Shown here: in pieces, positions 51,934 through 62,377 of the stretch
How positions within the stretch are numbered: the first letter of the stretch is position 1
Layout: every line of letters starts with the position of its first letter
From: Bradyrhizobium sp. CB82
GTDB lineage: Bacteria; Pseudomonadota; Alphaproteobacteria; Rhizobiales; Xanthobacteraceae
Direction: 5' to 3'
Assembly: GCF_029714405.1 (NCBI RefSeq)
Contig: NZ_CP121650.1
Coordinates: forward strand, 6,143,001 to 6,207,000
Length of the DNA stretch: 64,000 bases
Made by a program: the position numbers and the translations under genes
Notes under the pieces: model-generated
Told to the model about the DNA's origin: nothing
What the model saw: the letters and a program-made list of their open reading frames with translations, nothing else
Databases searched by the model: none

Positions 51934-53187
51934 CTATTCCAGTTGCATGCGCACGCCCTTGGCGCCGTTGAGCAGGCGCTTGAGGTGGAATCCGGCTAGC
52001 GCATCGTCGGCGTGCATGCCGACCAGAGCGGCGAAAGCCGGCATGGCCGCGACGTCGCCGGCTTCCAGTTTGGCGAAGGCTTCGGAATATTGCGCCGTCA
52101 GAGGCGTTTCGAATCTTGCCGGCGGGAGCGGCTCGAAGGCGCGCAGCGGCTCGCTGCGGCCGCGCAGCATGAGATCGCCCACTGGTCGGCCTCGAAAATT
52201 CGCAGCCGCCTTGGCGATGGTGGCGCTGACGCAGATGCGCGTGCCCAAGTGCTTATTGGCTGCTTCCAGCCGCGCCGCCGTATTGATGGTGTCGCCATAG
52301 GCCGTGTAATCGAAGAAGCGGCTGCCGCCGAAATTACCGACCAGCGCGGGCCCGGCATGGACACCGATGCGTGTCGTGCCGAAATTGACGCCCTTGTCCT
52401 TGCAGCGCTGGCGAAAGCCTTCGGCCCATATATCGAGATCGTGGGCGCAGGCGACCGCACGCGTCGCAAAGTCCGCTTGATCCCCGGGGGCGTTGAACAG
52501 CACCTGGATGGCGTCGCCGATGATCTTCGCGACGGTGCCTTCGTGTTGGAACACGATGTCGGTCATCCCGCCGACATACGCGTTGAGAAGCGCGCCCAGC
52601 GTTTCCGGCGCCGCACTCTCGACTAGCGTCGTGAAGCCGGTGATATCGGTGAAGATGGTCGCGACGTCGCGCCACTTCACCTCCATGCCGTCGCTCTCGC
52701 CGCTCACCGCAGCCAGACGCTTGGCGATCTCGGGCGAGAAATAGCGCGACAGCGAGGCGTGGGCGCGCTCGGCCTCCAGCTGGCGGCGCCGCGCCTCGCG
52801 CAGCGTCTCGACGTGGCGGATGGTCTTCTGGATCGTGGTCTCCAGATCCACGAAATCGATCGGCTTGGTCAGGAAGTCGAAGGCGCCGCGGTTCATCGCG
52901 GTGCGGATGTTGCTCATGTCGCCATAGGCCGACACGATGATGGTCGACTTCTTGTCCTCGGCCTCCTGGAGCTTCTGGAGCAGCGACAGCCCGTCCATCC
53001 GCGGCATGTTGATGTCGGACACCACCAGATCGACATGCGGATGCAGCTCGATCGATTGCAGCGCCTCGACGCCATCATGGGCAAACATGAAGCTGACGAG
53101 TCCCTCGCGGATCTGCCTGCGAAACTTCTGGAGGACCAGCGCCTCCAGATCGGGCTCATCATCGACAAAGAGAATCGTGGATGTCAT
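51934..53187 (-). CDS. Receiver-domain adenylate/guanylate cyclase
   Basis: Two-component output protein of 417 residues. Residues 1-120 are a receiver with phosphoacceptor D58 (VVSDINMPRMDG), acidic pair DD at 9-10, and K in LTKPIDF. A helical linker (EARRRQLEAERAHASLSRYFSPE) leads into a class III nucleotidyl cyclase domain (about 170-345) with metal-binding D181 (FTDITGF) and D225 (IIGDAIQ), and the TAYGDTINTAARLE region with the N and R of the transition-state set. K in TVAKIIGD and T in DYTAYGD are compatible with ATP use. Phosphorylation by the neighbouring kinase would set cAMP output. It overlaps the preceding receiver gene by 4 bases. Confidence 0.9.
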   Translation of the reverse strand: MTSTILFVDDEPDLEALVLQKFRRQIREGLVSFMFAHDGVEALQSIELHPHVDLVVSDINMPRMDGLSLLQKLQEAEDKKSTIIVSAYGDMSNIRTAMNRGAFDFLTKPIDFVDLETTIQKTIRHVETLREARRRQLEAERAHASLSRYFSPEIAKRLAAVSGESDGMEVKWRDVATIFTDITGFTTLVESAAPETLGALLNAYVGGMTDIVFQHEGTVAKIIGDAIQVLFNAPGDQADFATRAVACAHDLDIWAEGFRQRCKDKGVNFGTTRIGVHAGPALVGNFGGSRFFDYTAYGDTINTAARLEAANKHLGTRICVSATIAKAAANFRGRPVGDLMLRGRSEPLRAFEPLPPARFETPLTAQYSEAFAKLEAGDVAAMPAFAALVGMHADDALAGFHLKRLLNGAKGVRMQLE

Positions 53188-53573
53188 GCCGCTTGCTCGA
53201 GCCTGGTGTCGATCTCTTGCCGCAGCAGCGCAAAATCGATCGGCTTGGTTAGAAGCCCGACCGCGCCGCGCTCGATTGCCTTGCGCCGTGTTTCCGCATC
53301 GCCGTAGGCCGTGATCATGATCACGGGCACATCGGGCCGTTCCGCGCGCACCTTGGGCAGCATGTCGAGCCCGCTCATGCCGGGCATGTTGATGTCGGAG
53401 AGGATCAGGATCAGCGAGGGATCGCGCACGGCGACTGCGCGCTCGATCGCCACCGGTGCGGAGGGCGCGAACTCCATCTGGAAACGGCCCGCGCGCAGGT
53501 CGCGCCGGAACTGCTGGCGAAACAGCGCCTCAACGTCGGGCTCGTCGTCGACGACAAGGATATAGACGTTCAA
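53184..53573 (-). CDS. Single-domain response regulator
   Basis: A 129-residue stand-alone receiver. Phosphoacceptor D60 in [16 protein letters not shown] near residue 10 (VVDDEPD), T/S in MITAYGD and K in LTKPIDF form the full active site. It has no output domain and so probably passes or buffers phosphate, or acts by protein contact. It overlaps the kinase gene upstream and the cyclase-receiver gene downstream by 4 bases each. Its sequence is close in style to the receiver of the cyclase protein, suggesting duplication. Confidence 0.92.
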   Translation of the reverse strand: MNVYILVVDDEPDVEALFRQQFRRDLRAGRFQMEFAPSAPVAIERAVAVRDPSLILILSDINMPGMSGLDMLPKVRAERPDVPVIMITAYGDAETRRKAIERGAVGLLTKPIDFALLRQEIDTRLEQAA

Positions 53574-56167
53574 GTCCTGCCTCCGGTATTGCCTTGTGCT
53601 GCCAGCGTGCGCGGCAGCGTGATGATGAATTCGGTGAATGCACCCGGCTCAGAATTTACGTCGATCATGCCGCCATGCTGTTTCACCACGATGTCGTGAC
53701 TCATGGATAGGCCAAGCCCGGTTCCCTCGCCGGCCGGCTTGGTGGTGAAGAAGGGATTGAACATCTTTTCCTTCACCTCGGGCGGGATGCCGGTGCCGTT
53801 GTCGCGGATCCTGATTTCGACCCTGTTGCCGAGATTGCTGGTTGACGCCCTCAGCGTCGGCTCGAACGCACCGCCCTCGCTCTCCTTGCGCTTGGTCGCG
53901 GCATAGAATCCGTTCGAGATCAGGTTGAGGAAGACGCGGGTGATCTCCTGCGGATAGATGTCGAGCATGCCGGCGGCCGGATCGAGGTCGCTCTTGAGCG
54001 TGATGTTGAAGCCCGGCTTTTCGGCACGCGCGCCGTGATAGGCAAGGTTGAGGCTCTCCTCGACGAGCGCATTGATGTCGGCCGGGCGACGCTCGCCCGA
54101 CCCTTCGCGCGAATGCAAGAGCATGTTCTTGACGATGGAATCGGCGCGCTTGCCGTGCTGCACCACCTTTTCAAGATTACCCCTGAGCATATGGGTGAGC
54201 TCGGCGACCTCCTCCTTGGCCTTGTCGTCGAGGCCGGCTCCTTGCAGCACCTCGTTGAGCTCGTCGATCAGCTCCGTCGACACCGAAGAGAAATTGTTGA
54301 CGAAGTTCAGCGGGTTCTTGATCTCGTGCGCGATGCCGGCGGTGAGCTGGCCGAGCGAAGCCAGCTTCTCGGTCTGGATCAGGCGGTCCTGCGCGGTGCG
54401 CAGCTCGTCGAGGGATTGGGAGAGCTCGCTGGTGCGCTCACGAAGCTGCTTGAGCAGTCGAGCGTTCTCAATCGCAATGACCGCCTGATTGGCGAAATTC
54501 TCCACCAATGCGATCTGCTTATCGGTGAACGCGCGAACCTCCCGGCGAAAGATCGTTATCACACCGACCAGCTCATTCTCCCGCAATAGCGGCACCATGA
54601 GTGTCGTGCGCGCGCCCCCGACATCAGCAAGCAAGACCGCCATCTCGGATCCGGCACGATAGGCAGCGCCTTCGCGAACGTCGAGGACCTGGGCAACCTG
54701 ATGCGTCCTGGCAACCTCGGCAAGGCCGCTCTCGGGATGTGGAGCAATCGTGGGCTGCCGCCTGGCTGCAAATTCCGGGGGCAGATTGTAATCTGATACC
54801 AGATTGTATCGCTCTCCGTCCCAGAGATCCATGACGCCAAAGCTTGCACCGCAGACCCGCGTTGCATTCTCCAACATCTTGTTGAAGACCGGTTGCAGTT
54901 CGCCGGCGGACGAACTGATAGTCTCCAGAACCTCCGAGGTTGCCGTCTGCTGCTGAAGAGATTCGCTCAGTTCCGCCGTGCGCTGTTCGACCTTCTTCTC
55001 CAAATCCGCGTAAGACTCCTGCAAGCGCGCGCCCATGTCGTTGAACTGGTTGGCGAGCCCTTCCAGCTCGTCGCCCGTCCTGATCGAGATGCGCTGCGAG
55101 AAGTCGCCGCCGCCGATGCGCTCGGCGCCGGTGCGCAGTGCCTGGATCGGGCCGACCATGCGCCGCGCCAGGAAAATCCCTGCGAGCACCGCGAAGATGG
55201 ATGCTGCGAGCAGCACGATGGCGAGACGCTGCAGGGAGGCATAGAGCGAGGCATAGGCCTCCTCGACCGGAAGCTCCACGAACATGGTCCAGCCCAGCGG
55301 CGCGATCGGCGCCGACGCGGTCAGCACCTTCTGTCCCTGGATATTCGTCGCCTCCTGCAACGCATCAGGCATGGTGCCGCCACCGCCTTGGGCGGCGCGC
55401 ACCTGCTCGAGGCCTGACATGTCGGTGTTGCGCAGAACGAGGCTGATGTCGGGATGGGCGATCAGACGTCCTTGCGAGCCCACTACAAAAGCGTGGCCGT
55501 GCTCGCCGACCTTGATCTGCGAGACGACGTCCCAGATCAGCTTCAGGTTCACTTCCGCGATGCTGACGCCGGCGTCCTTGCGTGTGCCGGCCAATGCCAA
55601 CGTCATATAGGGCTCGGACTCCCGGCGGAAATACACCGGCCCGTAGTAGACCTTGTGCGCGACAGCCTCGGTGAATTTCGCGTCGTTCGACAGATCGATT
55701 CCGCTGTCGACGACATCCATGGCGAGACGCGAGACGCGCAAGCGCTCCTTGCCGGTCGAATCGACCTGGGCGAGTTCGGTGATGGCCGGAACCTGGCGCA
55801 GCAGCCGCAGCGCATCGAAGCGGCGCTGCTCGATCGAGCCGGCAGACCACGGCAGTTGCGTGGTCCAGCCAAGCTGGCTCTCGATCTCCTTGACGAACTG
55901 GCTGATCTTGGCGGCCGCCGCCTCGGCCTGCTCGCGCTGAACGCGGATCAGCGCGGCCTTGTGCTCACGATAATAGAAGAACACCTCGAAGAGACCGTTG
56001 GCAAGCAGCGCAACGGCCACCACAGCCACGAACAGCCCGACATATTTGGTGAACAGCCGGGTCCGGACCCCGGATCGCGGGCCCTTCCCGGAAGCGGCAT
56101 CGCTCGCCATTGCGCTACCGGGCAGCGACCGGCCCTGCGGCGTATCGGGATGGAGGGAAATACTCAT
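53570..56167 (-). CDS. Cache-domain sensor histidine kinase with HAMP and GAF
   Basis: Membrane sensor of 865 residues. A first membrane helix ([20 protein letters not shown], about 40-62), a periplasmic dCache-like domain (65-305), a second helix ([19 protein letters not shown], about 312-332), HAMP, a coiled coil, a GAF domain (about 415-575), HisKA with H614 ([12 protein letters not shown]) and HATPase with N box ([11 protein letters not shown]), G1 ([10 protein letters not shown]) and G2 ([14 protein letters not shown]). Such domain order is typical of kinases that sense small ligands outside and integrate signals inside. Its likely partners are the single receiver and the receiver-cyclase, both overlapping downstream. 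Confidence 0.93.
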   Translation of the reverse strand: MSISLHPDTPQGRSLPGSAMASDAASGKGPRSGVRTRLFTKYVGLFVAVVAVALLANGLFEVFFYYREHKAALIRVQREQAEAAAAKISQFVKEIESQLGWTTQLPWSAGSIEQRRFDALRLLRQVPAITELAQVDSTGKERLRVSRLAMDVVDSGIDLSNDAKFTEAVAHKVYYGPVYFRRESEPYMTLALAGTRKDAGVSIAEVNLKLIWDVVSQIKVGEHGHAFVVGSQGRLIAHPDISLVLRNTDMSGLEQVRAAQGGGGTMPDALQEATNIQGQKVLTASAPIAPLGWTMFVELPVEEAYASLYASLQRLAIVLLAASIFAVLAGIFLARRMVGPIQALRTGAERIGGGDFSQRISIRTGDELEGLANQFNDMGARLQESYADLEKKVEQRTAELSESLQQQTATSEVLETISSSAGELQPVFNKMLENATRVCGASFGVMDLWDGERYNLVSDYNLPPEFAARRQPTIAPHPESGLAEVARTHQVAQVLDVREGAAYRAGSEMAVLLADVGGARTTLMVPLLRENELVGVITIFRREVRAFTDKQIALVENFANQAVIAIENARLLKQLRERTSELSQSLDELRTAQDRLIQTEKLASLGQLTAGIAHEIKNPLNFVNNFSSVSTELIDELNEVLQGAGLDDKAKEEVAELTHMLRGNLEKVVQHGKRADSIVKNMLLHSREGSGERRPADINALVEESLNLAYHGARAEKPGFNITLKSDLDPAAGMLDIYPQEITRVFLNLISNGFYAATKRKESEGGAFEPTLRASTSNLGNRVEIRIRDNGTGIPPEVKEKMFNPFFTTKPAGEGTGLGLSMSHDIVVKQHGGMIDVNSEPGAFTEFIITLPRTLAAQGNTGGRT

Positions 56168-56220
56168 CCCGCAAACCTAGCAAGAAGGCCGGGGCTTGTC
56201 TCTTGCCGCAGTGCACAAGG

Positions 56221-57201
56221 CTACTCGATCACTTCGTCGGCGAGCGCCAGCAAGGTCGGTGGAATCTCGAGTCCGGTCGCCTTCGCCGTCTTGAGGTTGA
56301 GCACGAGGGGATAGCGGGTCGGCTGCTCGAACGGCAGATCACCGGGGTTCGCGCCGTTGAAAATGCGAGCGACCAGCGCGGCAGCCCGCTCGAAGGATTC
56401 GGACAGGTCCGGTCCGTAGGACATCAGACCGCCGTCGCGCACGAGGTCATCATTTTCGTAGATCGCCGGCAGCTTCCGGACGATGGCGAACTCGAACACC
56501 CGCTTGCGGTTGAGAATGGTGAGCGCGTCCGCCACCATCAAGATGCCGTCCGGCAAATCGCCGTTCATCACGGAGAAAGCCTCGTCGAAATCGTCAGGTT
56601 CGCGGACGCCAAGCGCCTGCACCGTCAGTCCCAGCGCCTGGGCGGCCTTCGCTGACGCCTGATAGCGCATGGTCATGCCGAGATCGTCCTTGTTCCAGAG
56701 CATGGCGACCTTGGTCAGTTTCGGCGACATCTCCTTCAGGAGCGCCAGCCGCTTGGCACTGAGCGTCGCCGCGACGTCCGAAATGCCAGTGATGTTGCCG
56801 CCTGGATGGGCAAGGCTCTCGATGAGCCGGGTCTCGACGGGATCGCCGATGCCGCTGGCCGCAACTGTCGGAACGCCCACCGCCTTGGCGGCCATGGCCG
56901 TCGGATAGCCTATGATCACGATGGCATCGACGCCCCTGGACTTCAGTTCGGCGACCAGCGAGGGGAGCTTTGCGACATCGCCGGCCGCGCCGCGAGGCTC
57001 AAGGGTCAGATTCTGACCGAGGCGAAACCCACGCCCGCCAAGCGTCCCGATCAGGATCTTGCCGCGCGGACTGGTCTCCGCAATCGGCGCGATCGGGGTC
57101 AGTGTGCCGAGATGGTAGGTCCGGCCGCCCTGAGCCGCCGCCGAGCCAGGCCACAACAGCGAAGCGCAGCCGAGCCCCCCGAGGAATTCGCGCCGCTTCA
57201 T
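56221..57201 (-). CDS. ABC-type substrate-binding protein (ABC_sub_bind family) without transporter
   Basis: A 326-residue periplasmic-binding-fold protein. N-terminal MKRREFLGGLGCASLLWPGSAAAQG is a Tat-like signal (RREFLGG with a following hydrophobic stretch) that ends near residue 24. GVDAIVIIGYPTAMAAKAVGVPTV and ALLKEMSPKLTKVAMLWNKDD are typical of the TrpX-like ABC substrate-binding family. No permease or ATPase gene is next to it; instead it precedes the sensor kinase gene by 53 bases on the same strand, raising the possibility of a sensory role. The ATG at 57201 gives the natural signal peptide; a longer frame would not. Confidence 0.88.
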   Translation of the reverse strand: MKRREFLGGLGCASLLWPGSAAAQGGRTYHLGTLTPIAPIAETSPRGKILIGTLGGRGFRLGQNLTLEPRGAAGDVAKLPSLVAELKSRGVDAIVIIGYPTAMAAKAVGVPTVAASGIGDPVETRLIESLAHPGGNITGISDVAATLSAKRLALLKEMSPKLTKVAMLWNKDDLGMTMRYQASAKAAQALGLTVQALGVREPDDFDEAFSVMNGDLPDGILMVADALTILNRKRVFEFAIVRKLPAIYENDDLVRDGGLMSYGPDLSESFERAAALVARIFNGANPGDLPFEQPTRYPLVLNLKTAKATGLEIPPTLLALADEVIE

Positions 57202-57260
57202 TTTGCCTTCCCTGCTCTGGCGCAACAGCGCGCCGCGCAAGTCTAGCACAGGACAAGAAA

Positions 57261-57291
57261 AAAGCGGCAATGGCGATGCCATTGCCGCTTT
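57261..57291 (-). terminator. Intrinsic terminator after the RND efflux operon
   Basis: AAAGCGGCAATGGC and GCCATTGCCGCTTT form a perfect 14-bp stem around GAT, with a T-rich tract (ttttttctt on the minus strand) on the exit side of minus-strand transcription. It is 20 bases beyond the RND pump stop and separates that operon from the binding-protein gene downstream. Confidence 0.9.
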
Positions 57292-57311
57292 GCATCTTCG
57301 ATCGAACGGCC

Positions 57312-60300
57312 TCAGGTCGGCCGCAGCGCGCTGGAGCCGATATCCAGCGCCTTGATCTGCTCGTTCCGCTCGGATTCGGTCTTGGCGCGGTGGTCGGTCG
57401 CGAGCACCACGTAGACCGCCGGCAGCACGAACAGCGTGAACAGCGTGCCGATCGACATGCCGGCCACGACCACGAGGCCGATCGAGAAGCGGCTCGCCGC
57501 ACCTGCCCCGGTCGCCGTCAGCAGCGGGATCAGGCCGGTGACCATCGCAGCCGTCGTCATCAGGATCGGCCGCAGACGGATGCGGGCCGACATTTCGATG
57601 GCCGAACGGCGATCGAGCCGTTCGTTGATCTGGAGCTCGTTGGCGAACTCCACCATCAGAATGCCGTGCTTGGTGATCAGGCCCACGAGCGTCAGCAGGC
57701 CGACCTGGGTGTAGATGTTCATCGTCGCCGCGCCGAAGAACAGCGGGATCAGGGCGCCGACGATCGCCATCGGCACCGAGATCATGATGACCAGCGGATC
57801 GCGGAGGCTCTCGAACTGCGCCGCCAGCACCAGGAAGATGATGATCAGCGCGAAGCCGAAGGTGACCGCGAGCTGGTTGCCTTCCTGCACATACTGCCTG
57901 GAGTCGGCGAGGTAGTCGTGGCTGAAGCCTTGCGGAAGCTTCTTGGCCTCGGCTTCGAGGAAGTCGACCGCAGCGCCGACGGTCACGCCGGGCATCGGCA
58001 CGGCCGAGAAGGTCGCCGAGTTGAGCTGATTGTAGTGGGTCAGCGCATTCGGATCGGTCGAGGTCTCGATCGACACCACCGTCGATAGCGGCAGCTGCTG
58101 GCCGGTGTTGGTCGTGACGTAGAAGCCATCGAGCGACTCCGGCGAGAGCCGCTTCTCGCGCGGGACCTGCGGGATCACCTGGTAGGAACGGCCCTCCAGG
58201 TTGAAGCGGTTGATGTAATTGCCGCCGAGCAGCACCGCGAGCGCGCCGCCGACATTCTGCATGTTGATGCCGAGGTCCTGGGCCTTGGTGCGATCGACTT
58301 TGACCTTCACCGTCGGCTGGTTGTAGGCGAGGTCGCTGTCGGAGACGATGAACATGCCGCTCTTGCGCGCGGCGTCCTTCAGCTTCTCCATCTGCTCATA
58401 GACGGCCTGGAATCCGGCCGTCGAGTTGATGACCATCTGCACCGGCAGGCCGCCCGGCCCACCCGGCAGCGGCGGCAGGTTGAAGGCGAAAGCCTGGACG
58501 CCCTCGATCTTGGAAAGCTCGGCTTGCACCAGCGGCTTGAGCTGGATCGACGAGCGCTTGCGCTCATCCCAGGGCTTCAGCAGCATGCCGGCGATGCCGT
58601 TCTGCGGACCGTTGATGCCGTTCAGCGCGAAGCGCAGGTCGGTCTCGGGGAAGCTTTGAAACTTCTTGTCGAGCTTGTCGCCATAGAAATCGAGATAGTC
58701 GATGTTGGCGTATTTCGGCGCCTTGATCACCGAGAACACGATACCCTGATCTTCCTCGGGTGCGAGCTCCTTCGAGGTATGCATGTAGAGGAAGCCGACG
58801 AGACCAAGGATCGTCACCGCGAAGAGGCCGGTCACCGCCTTGTAGTCGAGCGAGCGGTCGAGCCGGCGGCCGTACCAGCGCGTCACGGCGCCGAACACCT
58901 TGTTCACCAGCTTGGCGAACCGGCCCTCTTCAGTGTTCTTCAGAAGCACCGAGCACATCATCGGCGACAGCGTCAGCGCGATCACGCCCGACACGATCAC
59001 CGAACCCGCGAGCGTGAAGGCGAACTCGCGGAACAGCGAGCCGGTCAGGCCGCCGAGGAAGCCGATCGGGGCGTACACGGCGGCGAGCGTGATGGTCATG
59101 GAGATGACGGGACCGACGATCTCGCGCGCGCCTTGCAGCGCAGACTGCACCGGTGACTTGCCCTCCTCCAGATGGCGGTGGATGTTCTCCACCACCACGA
59201 TGGCATCGTCGACCACGAGACCGATCGCGAGCACCATCGCGAGCAGCGTCAGGAGGTTGAAGCTGAAGCCCAGGGCCAGCATCAGCGTACACACGCCGAT
59301 CATCGAGAGCGGAATGGTGACGACGGGGATGATGACCGAGCGGAACGACGCCAGGAACAGGAAGATCACGACGATGACGATGATCACCGCTTCGCCCAGC
59401 GTCTTCTCGACCTCGTCGATCGAGGATTGGATGAACTTGGTCGAGTCGTAGGCGACCTTCATCTTCATCGAGGGCGGGAGATTACGCTCGAGCTCGGGGA
59501 ACAGCGCGCGCACGCCCTTCACGAGGGTCAGCGGGTTGCCCTGCGGTGTTGCGTTCACGCCGATGAAGATCGCGTGCTCGCCGTTGAAGGCGACGCTTGC
59601 ATCCGTGCTCTGGGCCGCAAGCTCGACGGTTGCGATGTCCTCCATCCGGACGAAGCCACCGTCCTTGGCCTTGACGATTAACTTCTTGAACTGGTTGACG
59701 TCGGTCAGGCCCGTGTTCGTCGATATGTTCGAGACGATGAGGTAGCCCTTGGTCTGGCCCGCCGCGGACTGGAAGTTGTTGGCGGTGATCGCAGCCGCGA
59801 CATCGCCCGGCGATACGTTGCGGCCGGCCATCTTCACGGGATCAAGCCACAACCGCATCGCAAAGGTCTGGCCGCCCAGGATGTCGGCGGACGCCACGCC
59901 ATCGACGGTCGACAGCACCGGCTGCACCACGCGCGTCAGATAGTCCGAGATTGCCGAGCCCGAGAGTTCCTCGGAGGAGAAGCCGATATACATCACGGCC
60001 GTGGTCTGGCCGGTGGTCTTGGTGACGACCGGGTCGTTGGACTCCTTCGGGATCAGGTATTTGACCGAGTTCACCTTGGCGAGCACCTCGGTGAGCGCCT
60101 GGTTCGGGTCGAAGTTCAGCTTGATGTAGACCTGGATCGTCGAGGTACCCTGCACGGACGACGACGTGATGTAGTCGACGCCCTCCGCGGAGGCGACCGC
60201 CTGTTCGATCGGCGTGGTAATGAAGCCCTGGATCAGGTCGGCGGACGCGCCGGGATAGGAGGTCGTGACGTTGACGACCGTGTTCGACAGTTTCGGATAT

Positions 60301-60407
60301 TGCCGGATCGGCAGCACCATCGCAGCACGCAGGCCGATCAGGAGGATCAGCAGGCTGACGACGACCGACAGGACCGGGCGCTTGATGAAGATATCGGTAA
60401 AGGCCAT
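57312..60407 (-). CDS. RND-family multidrug efflux pump permease (HAE1)
   Basis: Inner-membrane proton-driven pump of 1031 residues. N-terminal MAFTDIFIKRPVLSVVVSLLILLIGLRAA, periplasmic porter domains with FVRMEDIATVEL and LFPELERNLPPSMKM, the TM4 proton-relay pair in GLVVDDAIVVVENIHRHLEEG, and the second-half repeat (GLITKHGILMVEFANEL) show a complete HAE1 pump. The ATG at 60407 is preferred to an upstream in-frame codon at 60467. It is the third gene of a tetR, membrane-fusion, pump operon. No outer-membrane factor gene is near, so a shared TolC is implied. Confidence 0.94.
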   Translation of the reverse strand: MAFTDIFIKRPVLSVVVSLLILLIGLRAAMVLPIRQYPKLSNTVVNVTTSYPGASADLIQGFITTPIEQAVASAEGVDYITSSSVQGTSTIQVYIKLNFDPNQALTEVLAKVNSVKYLIPKESNDPVVTKTTGQTTAVMYIGFSSEELSGSAISDYLTRVVQPVLSTVDGVASADILGGQTFAMRLWLDPVKMAGRNVSPGDVAAAITANNFQSAAGQTKGYLIVSNISTNTGLTDVNQFKKLIVKAKDGGFVRMEDIATVELAAQSTDASVAFNGEHAIFIGVNATPQGNPLTLVKGVRALFPELERNLPPSMKMKVAYDSTKFIQSSIDEVEKTLGEAVIIVIVVIFLFLASFRSVIIPVVTIPLSMIGVCTLMLALGFSFNLLTLLAMVLAIGLVVDDAIVVVENIHRHLEEGKSPVQSALQGAREIVGPVISMTITLAAVYAPIGFLGGLTGSLFREFAFTLAGSVIVSGVIALTLSPMMCSVLLKNTEEGRFAKLVNKVFGAVTRWYGRRLDRSLDYKAVTGLFAVTILGLVGFLYMHTSKELAPEEDQGIVFSVIKAPKYANIDYLDFYGDKLDKKFQSFPETDLRFALNGINGPQNGIAGMLLKPWDERKRSSIQLKPLVQAELSKIEGVQAFAFNLPPLPGGPGGLPVQMVINSTAGFQAVYEQMEKLKDAARKSGMFIVSDSDLAYNQPTVKVKVDRTKAQDLGINMQNVGGALAVLLGGNYINRFNLEGRSYQVIPQVPREKRLSPESLDGFYVTTNTGQQLPLSTVVSIETSTDPNALTHYNQLNSATFSAVPMPGVTVGAAVDFLEAEAKKLPQGFSHDYLADSRQYVQEGNQLAVTFGFALIIIFLVLAAQFESLRDPLVIMISVPMAIVGALIPLFFGAATMNIYTQVGLLTLVGLITKHGILMVEFANELQINERLDRRSAIEMSARIRLRPILMTTAAMVTGLIPLLTATGAGAASRFSIGLVVVAGMSIGTLFTLFVLPAVYVVLATDHRAKTESERNEQIKALDIGSSALRPT

Positions 60408-60479
60408 CGCGGCGATCTCGAATTCGTTTTGCTTGAGTGGCGTGACCCGGCCGGCAGGCCGGATCACGCGAACGCGTCG

Positions 60480-61670
60480 TCAGTAACGCGGCGGTTGCGC
60501 GGGAACGGCCGGCGTCGGATCCGTCGAGATCGCGACCGACGCCCCCGATTGCAGCTTGAGCTGACCGACGGCGACGACCTTGTCGCCCGGTTTCAGACCC
60601 TTGAGGATCTCGACCCGTCCTTCGACGCGATTGCCGGTCTGCACGAAGGTGCGCACCGCGGAGAGGCTTGTCTTGCCGTCCTCGCCGTGCTTTTCCGTGA
60701 TCACGAACACGGAGTCGCCGTAGAGCGTGTAGTCGACCGACGTTTCGGGAACGGTGATCACGGGCGGCTTGTCTGGCAGCACCACCGTGGTGGTCACGAA
60801 CATGCCGGGTTTCAGGATCTTGTCCGGGTTCGCAATCGTCGCCTGGACGCGGATGTTGCGCGTGTCGGAAGCAATCTGTGGCTCGATGGTCGTGATCTTG
60901 CCCTCGAAGATGCGGCCCGGATAGGCGTCGACCTTTAGCCGCACGACCTGGCCGACCTTGAGATTGCCAGAGTCCTTCTCCGTCACCGTGAAGTTGGCCC
61001 ACAATACAGAAAGGTCCGTCAGCGAGACGATGGCCGTACCTGCGGTGAGATACTGACCGACCTCGACCTTGCGCACGCCGAGATCGCCGGAGAACGGAGC
61101 CCGCACCAGCTTCTGCGAGATCAGCGCCTCGGTCTTGGCGATGCCCGCCTGCGCCTGGTCGTAGGCGGCCTGCGCCGAATCCACGGTCGCCTGCGGACCG
61201 AACTGGCGCGAGGCGAGCTGCTTGGCGCGGTCGAGCGATAGCTGCGCAACCGTCGCCTGCGCCTTGAAGTTGGCAAGGTCGCCCTGCTCCGGCGCGTCGA
61301 ACAGCTGCACCAGCGGCGTGCCTTCCTCGACATGCGCGCCCGGCTCGAACTTGATCTCGGTGACACGGCCGTTGACGTCGGCGGTGACGTTGACCTGATG
61401 CACGGCGGCGAGCTCGCCGACCGCGGTGAGCAGGTTCGGCACCACCTCGGACTTCGCCTCGGCGGCGCTGACGCTCACCGGCGGCGGCTTGTTGTTGGCG
61501 AAGAACTGCTTGATCATCTGGCCACGGAAAGAATTGAACCAGACCAGCCCGCCGACGAGTGCGCCGAGCAGCAAACCGACAATGATGAACCAGCGCACCG
61601 GCCTGACCGGGCGCTTGGGCGCCTTGTCGATTGGTTCGCCCGATATTTTGTGTTCAGCCACGATGTTCAT
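60480..61670 (-). CDS. RND efflux periplasmic adaptor (membrane fusion protein)
   Basis: Periplasmic adaptor joining the pump to an outer-membrane channel, 396 residues. One N-terminal anchor helix (WFIIVGLLLGALVGGLVWF, about 28-47), a lipoyl domain with VTADVNGRVTEIKFEPGAHVEEGTPLVQLFD and its second half RAPFSGDLGVRKVEVGQYLTAG, a helical hairpin (LSLDRAKQLASRQFGPQATVDSAQAAYDQAQ) and a beta-barrel. The family-typical tail GLKPGDKVVAVGQLKLQSGA is present. It starts one base after the tetR stop. Confidence 0.94.
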   Translation of the reverse strand: MNIVAEHKISGEPIDKAPKRPVRPVRWFIIVGLLLGALVGGLVWFNSFRGQMIKQFFANNKPPPVSVSAAEAKSEVVPNLLTAVGELAAVHQVNVTADVNGRVTEIKFEPGAHVEEGTPLVQLFDAPEQGDLANFKAQATVAQLSLDRAKQLASRQFGPQATVDSAQAAYDQAQAGIAKTEALISQKLVRAPFSGDLGVRKVEVGQYLTAGTAIVSLTDLSVLWANFTVTEKDSGNLKVGQVVRLKVDAYPGRIFEGKITTIEPQIASDTRNIRVQATIANPDKILKPGMFVTTTVVLPDKPPVITVPETSVDYTLYGDSVFVITEKHGEDGKTSLSAVRTFVQTGNRVEGRVEILKGLKPGDKVVAVGQLKLQSGASVAISTDPTPAVPAQPPRY

Positions 61671-61671
61671 G

Positions 61672-62373
61672 TCATGCACTTTCTGCAATCGTCGCCTCGC
61701 CGGCACCCGGCGCCAAACCGTGGCCCAGATGCGAAGCAATTGCGGCGTCGTTAAGTCCGATACCTCTCAGGAGAAACTCACAGAGCTGCCGCTCCAGATC
61801 GTTCGCTTTGCCGTAAGCGAGGCAGGGCGTAGCCGGCAGCCTGGTCAGCGCAGCCGTCATCGCCGCGTGATGCGCGAACCAGAACAGGTTGAGCGGATCC
61901 GTTGCGCAGGGCCTCGCATCGCCGGCTGCGACCGCGCGCTCCAGCGAGGCGACGAAGACCGCTCCGATCAGATTCTCGATCTTGGCATATAGCAGGCGGG
62001 CGAATTCGCCATCATCCAGATGGCTCGTGACCATCAGTCGCAGGCGCTGCGCCTCCTCCTGATCCGGTCCTTCAGCGATCTGCACGAAGTGCTGGACCAT
62101 GCCGCGGATCAGTTCGACCAGGGTTGCGGTCGACGGCTCCCGCTCCAGAAGCTCCATCAGCGCCGGATCGGCCTCGCACTCGTCGCTGAGGATTTCGGCG
62201 TAGAGCGCCGCCTTGGACGGGAAATGCTTGAACAGCAGCGCTTCGGAAATGGCCGCGGCGGCCGCCACGCTCTTGGTCGTGGTGCCGCTATACCCGTGAC
62301 GGGCAAAACAACGTTTGGCGGCACCGAGGATGAGTTGCCTCCTCAGGTCGCTCGTCATACGCAATGAGCTCAT
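61672..62373 (-). CDS. TetR family regulator of the RND operon
   Basis: Repressor of 233 residues (228 if translation begins at the internal ATG at 62358). HTH region is TTTKSVAAAAAISEALLFKHFPSKAALYAEIL near residues 32-62. It is the first gene of the efflux operon, and a perfect palindrome lies 5 bases before its ATG, so it most likely represses itself and the pump genes. LYAKIENLIGAVFVASLERAV and LTRLPATPCLAYGKANDLERQL belong to the ligand domain. Inducers cannot be predicted. Neither ATG has a strong ribosome-binding site. Confidence 0.88.
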   Translation of the reverse strand: MSSLRMTSDLRRQLILGAAKRCFARHGYSGTTTKSVAAAAAISEALLFKHFPSKAALYAEILSDECEADPALMELLEREPSTATLVELIRGMVQHFVQIAEGPDQEEAQRLRLMVTSHLDDGEFARLLYAKIENLIGAVFVASLERAVAAGDARPCATDPLNLFWFAHHAAMTAALTRLPATPCLAYGKANDLERQLCEFLLRGIGLNDAAIASHLGHGLAPGAGEATIAESA

Positions 62374-62377
62374 GCTA

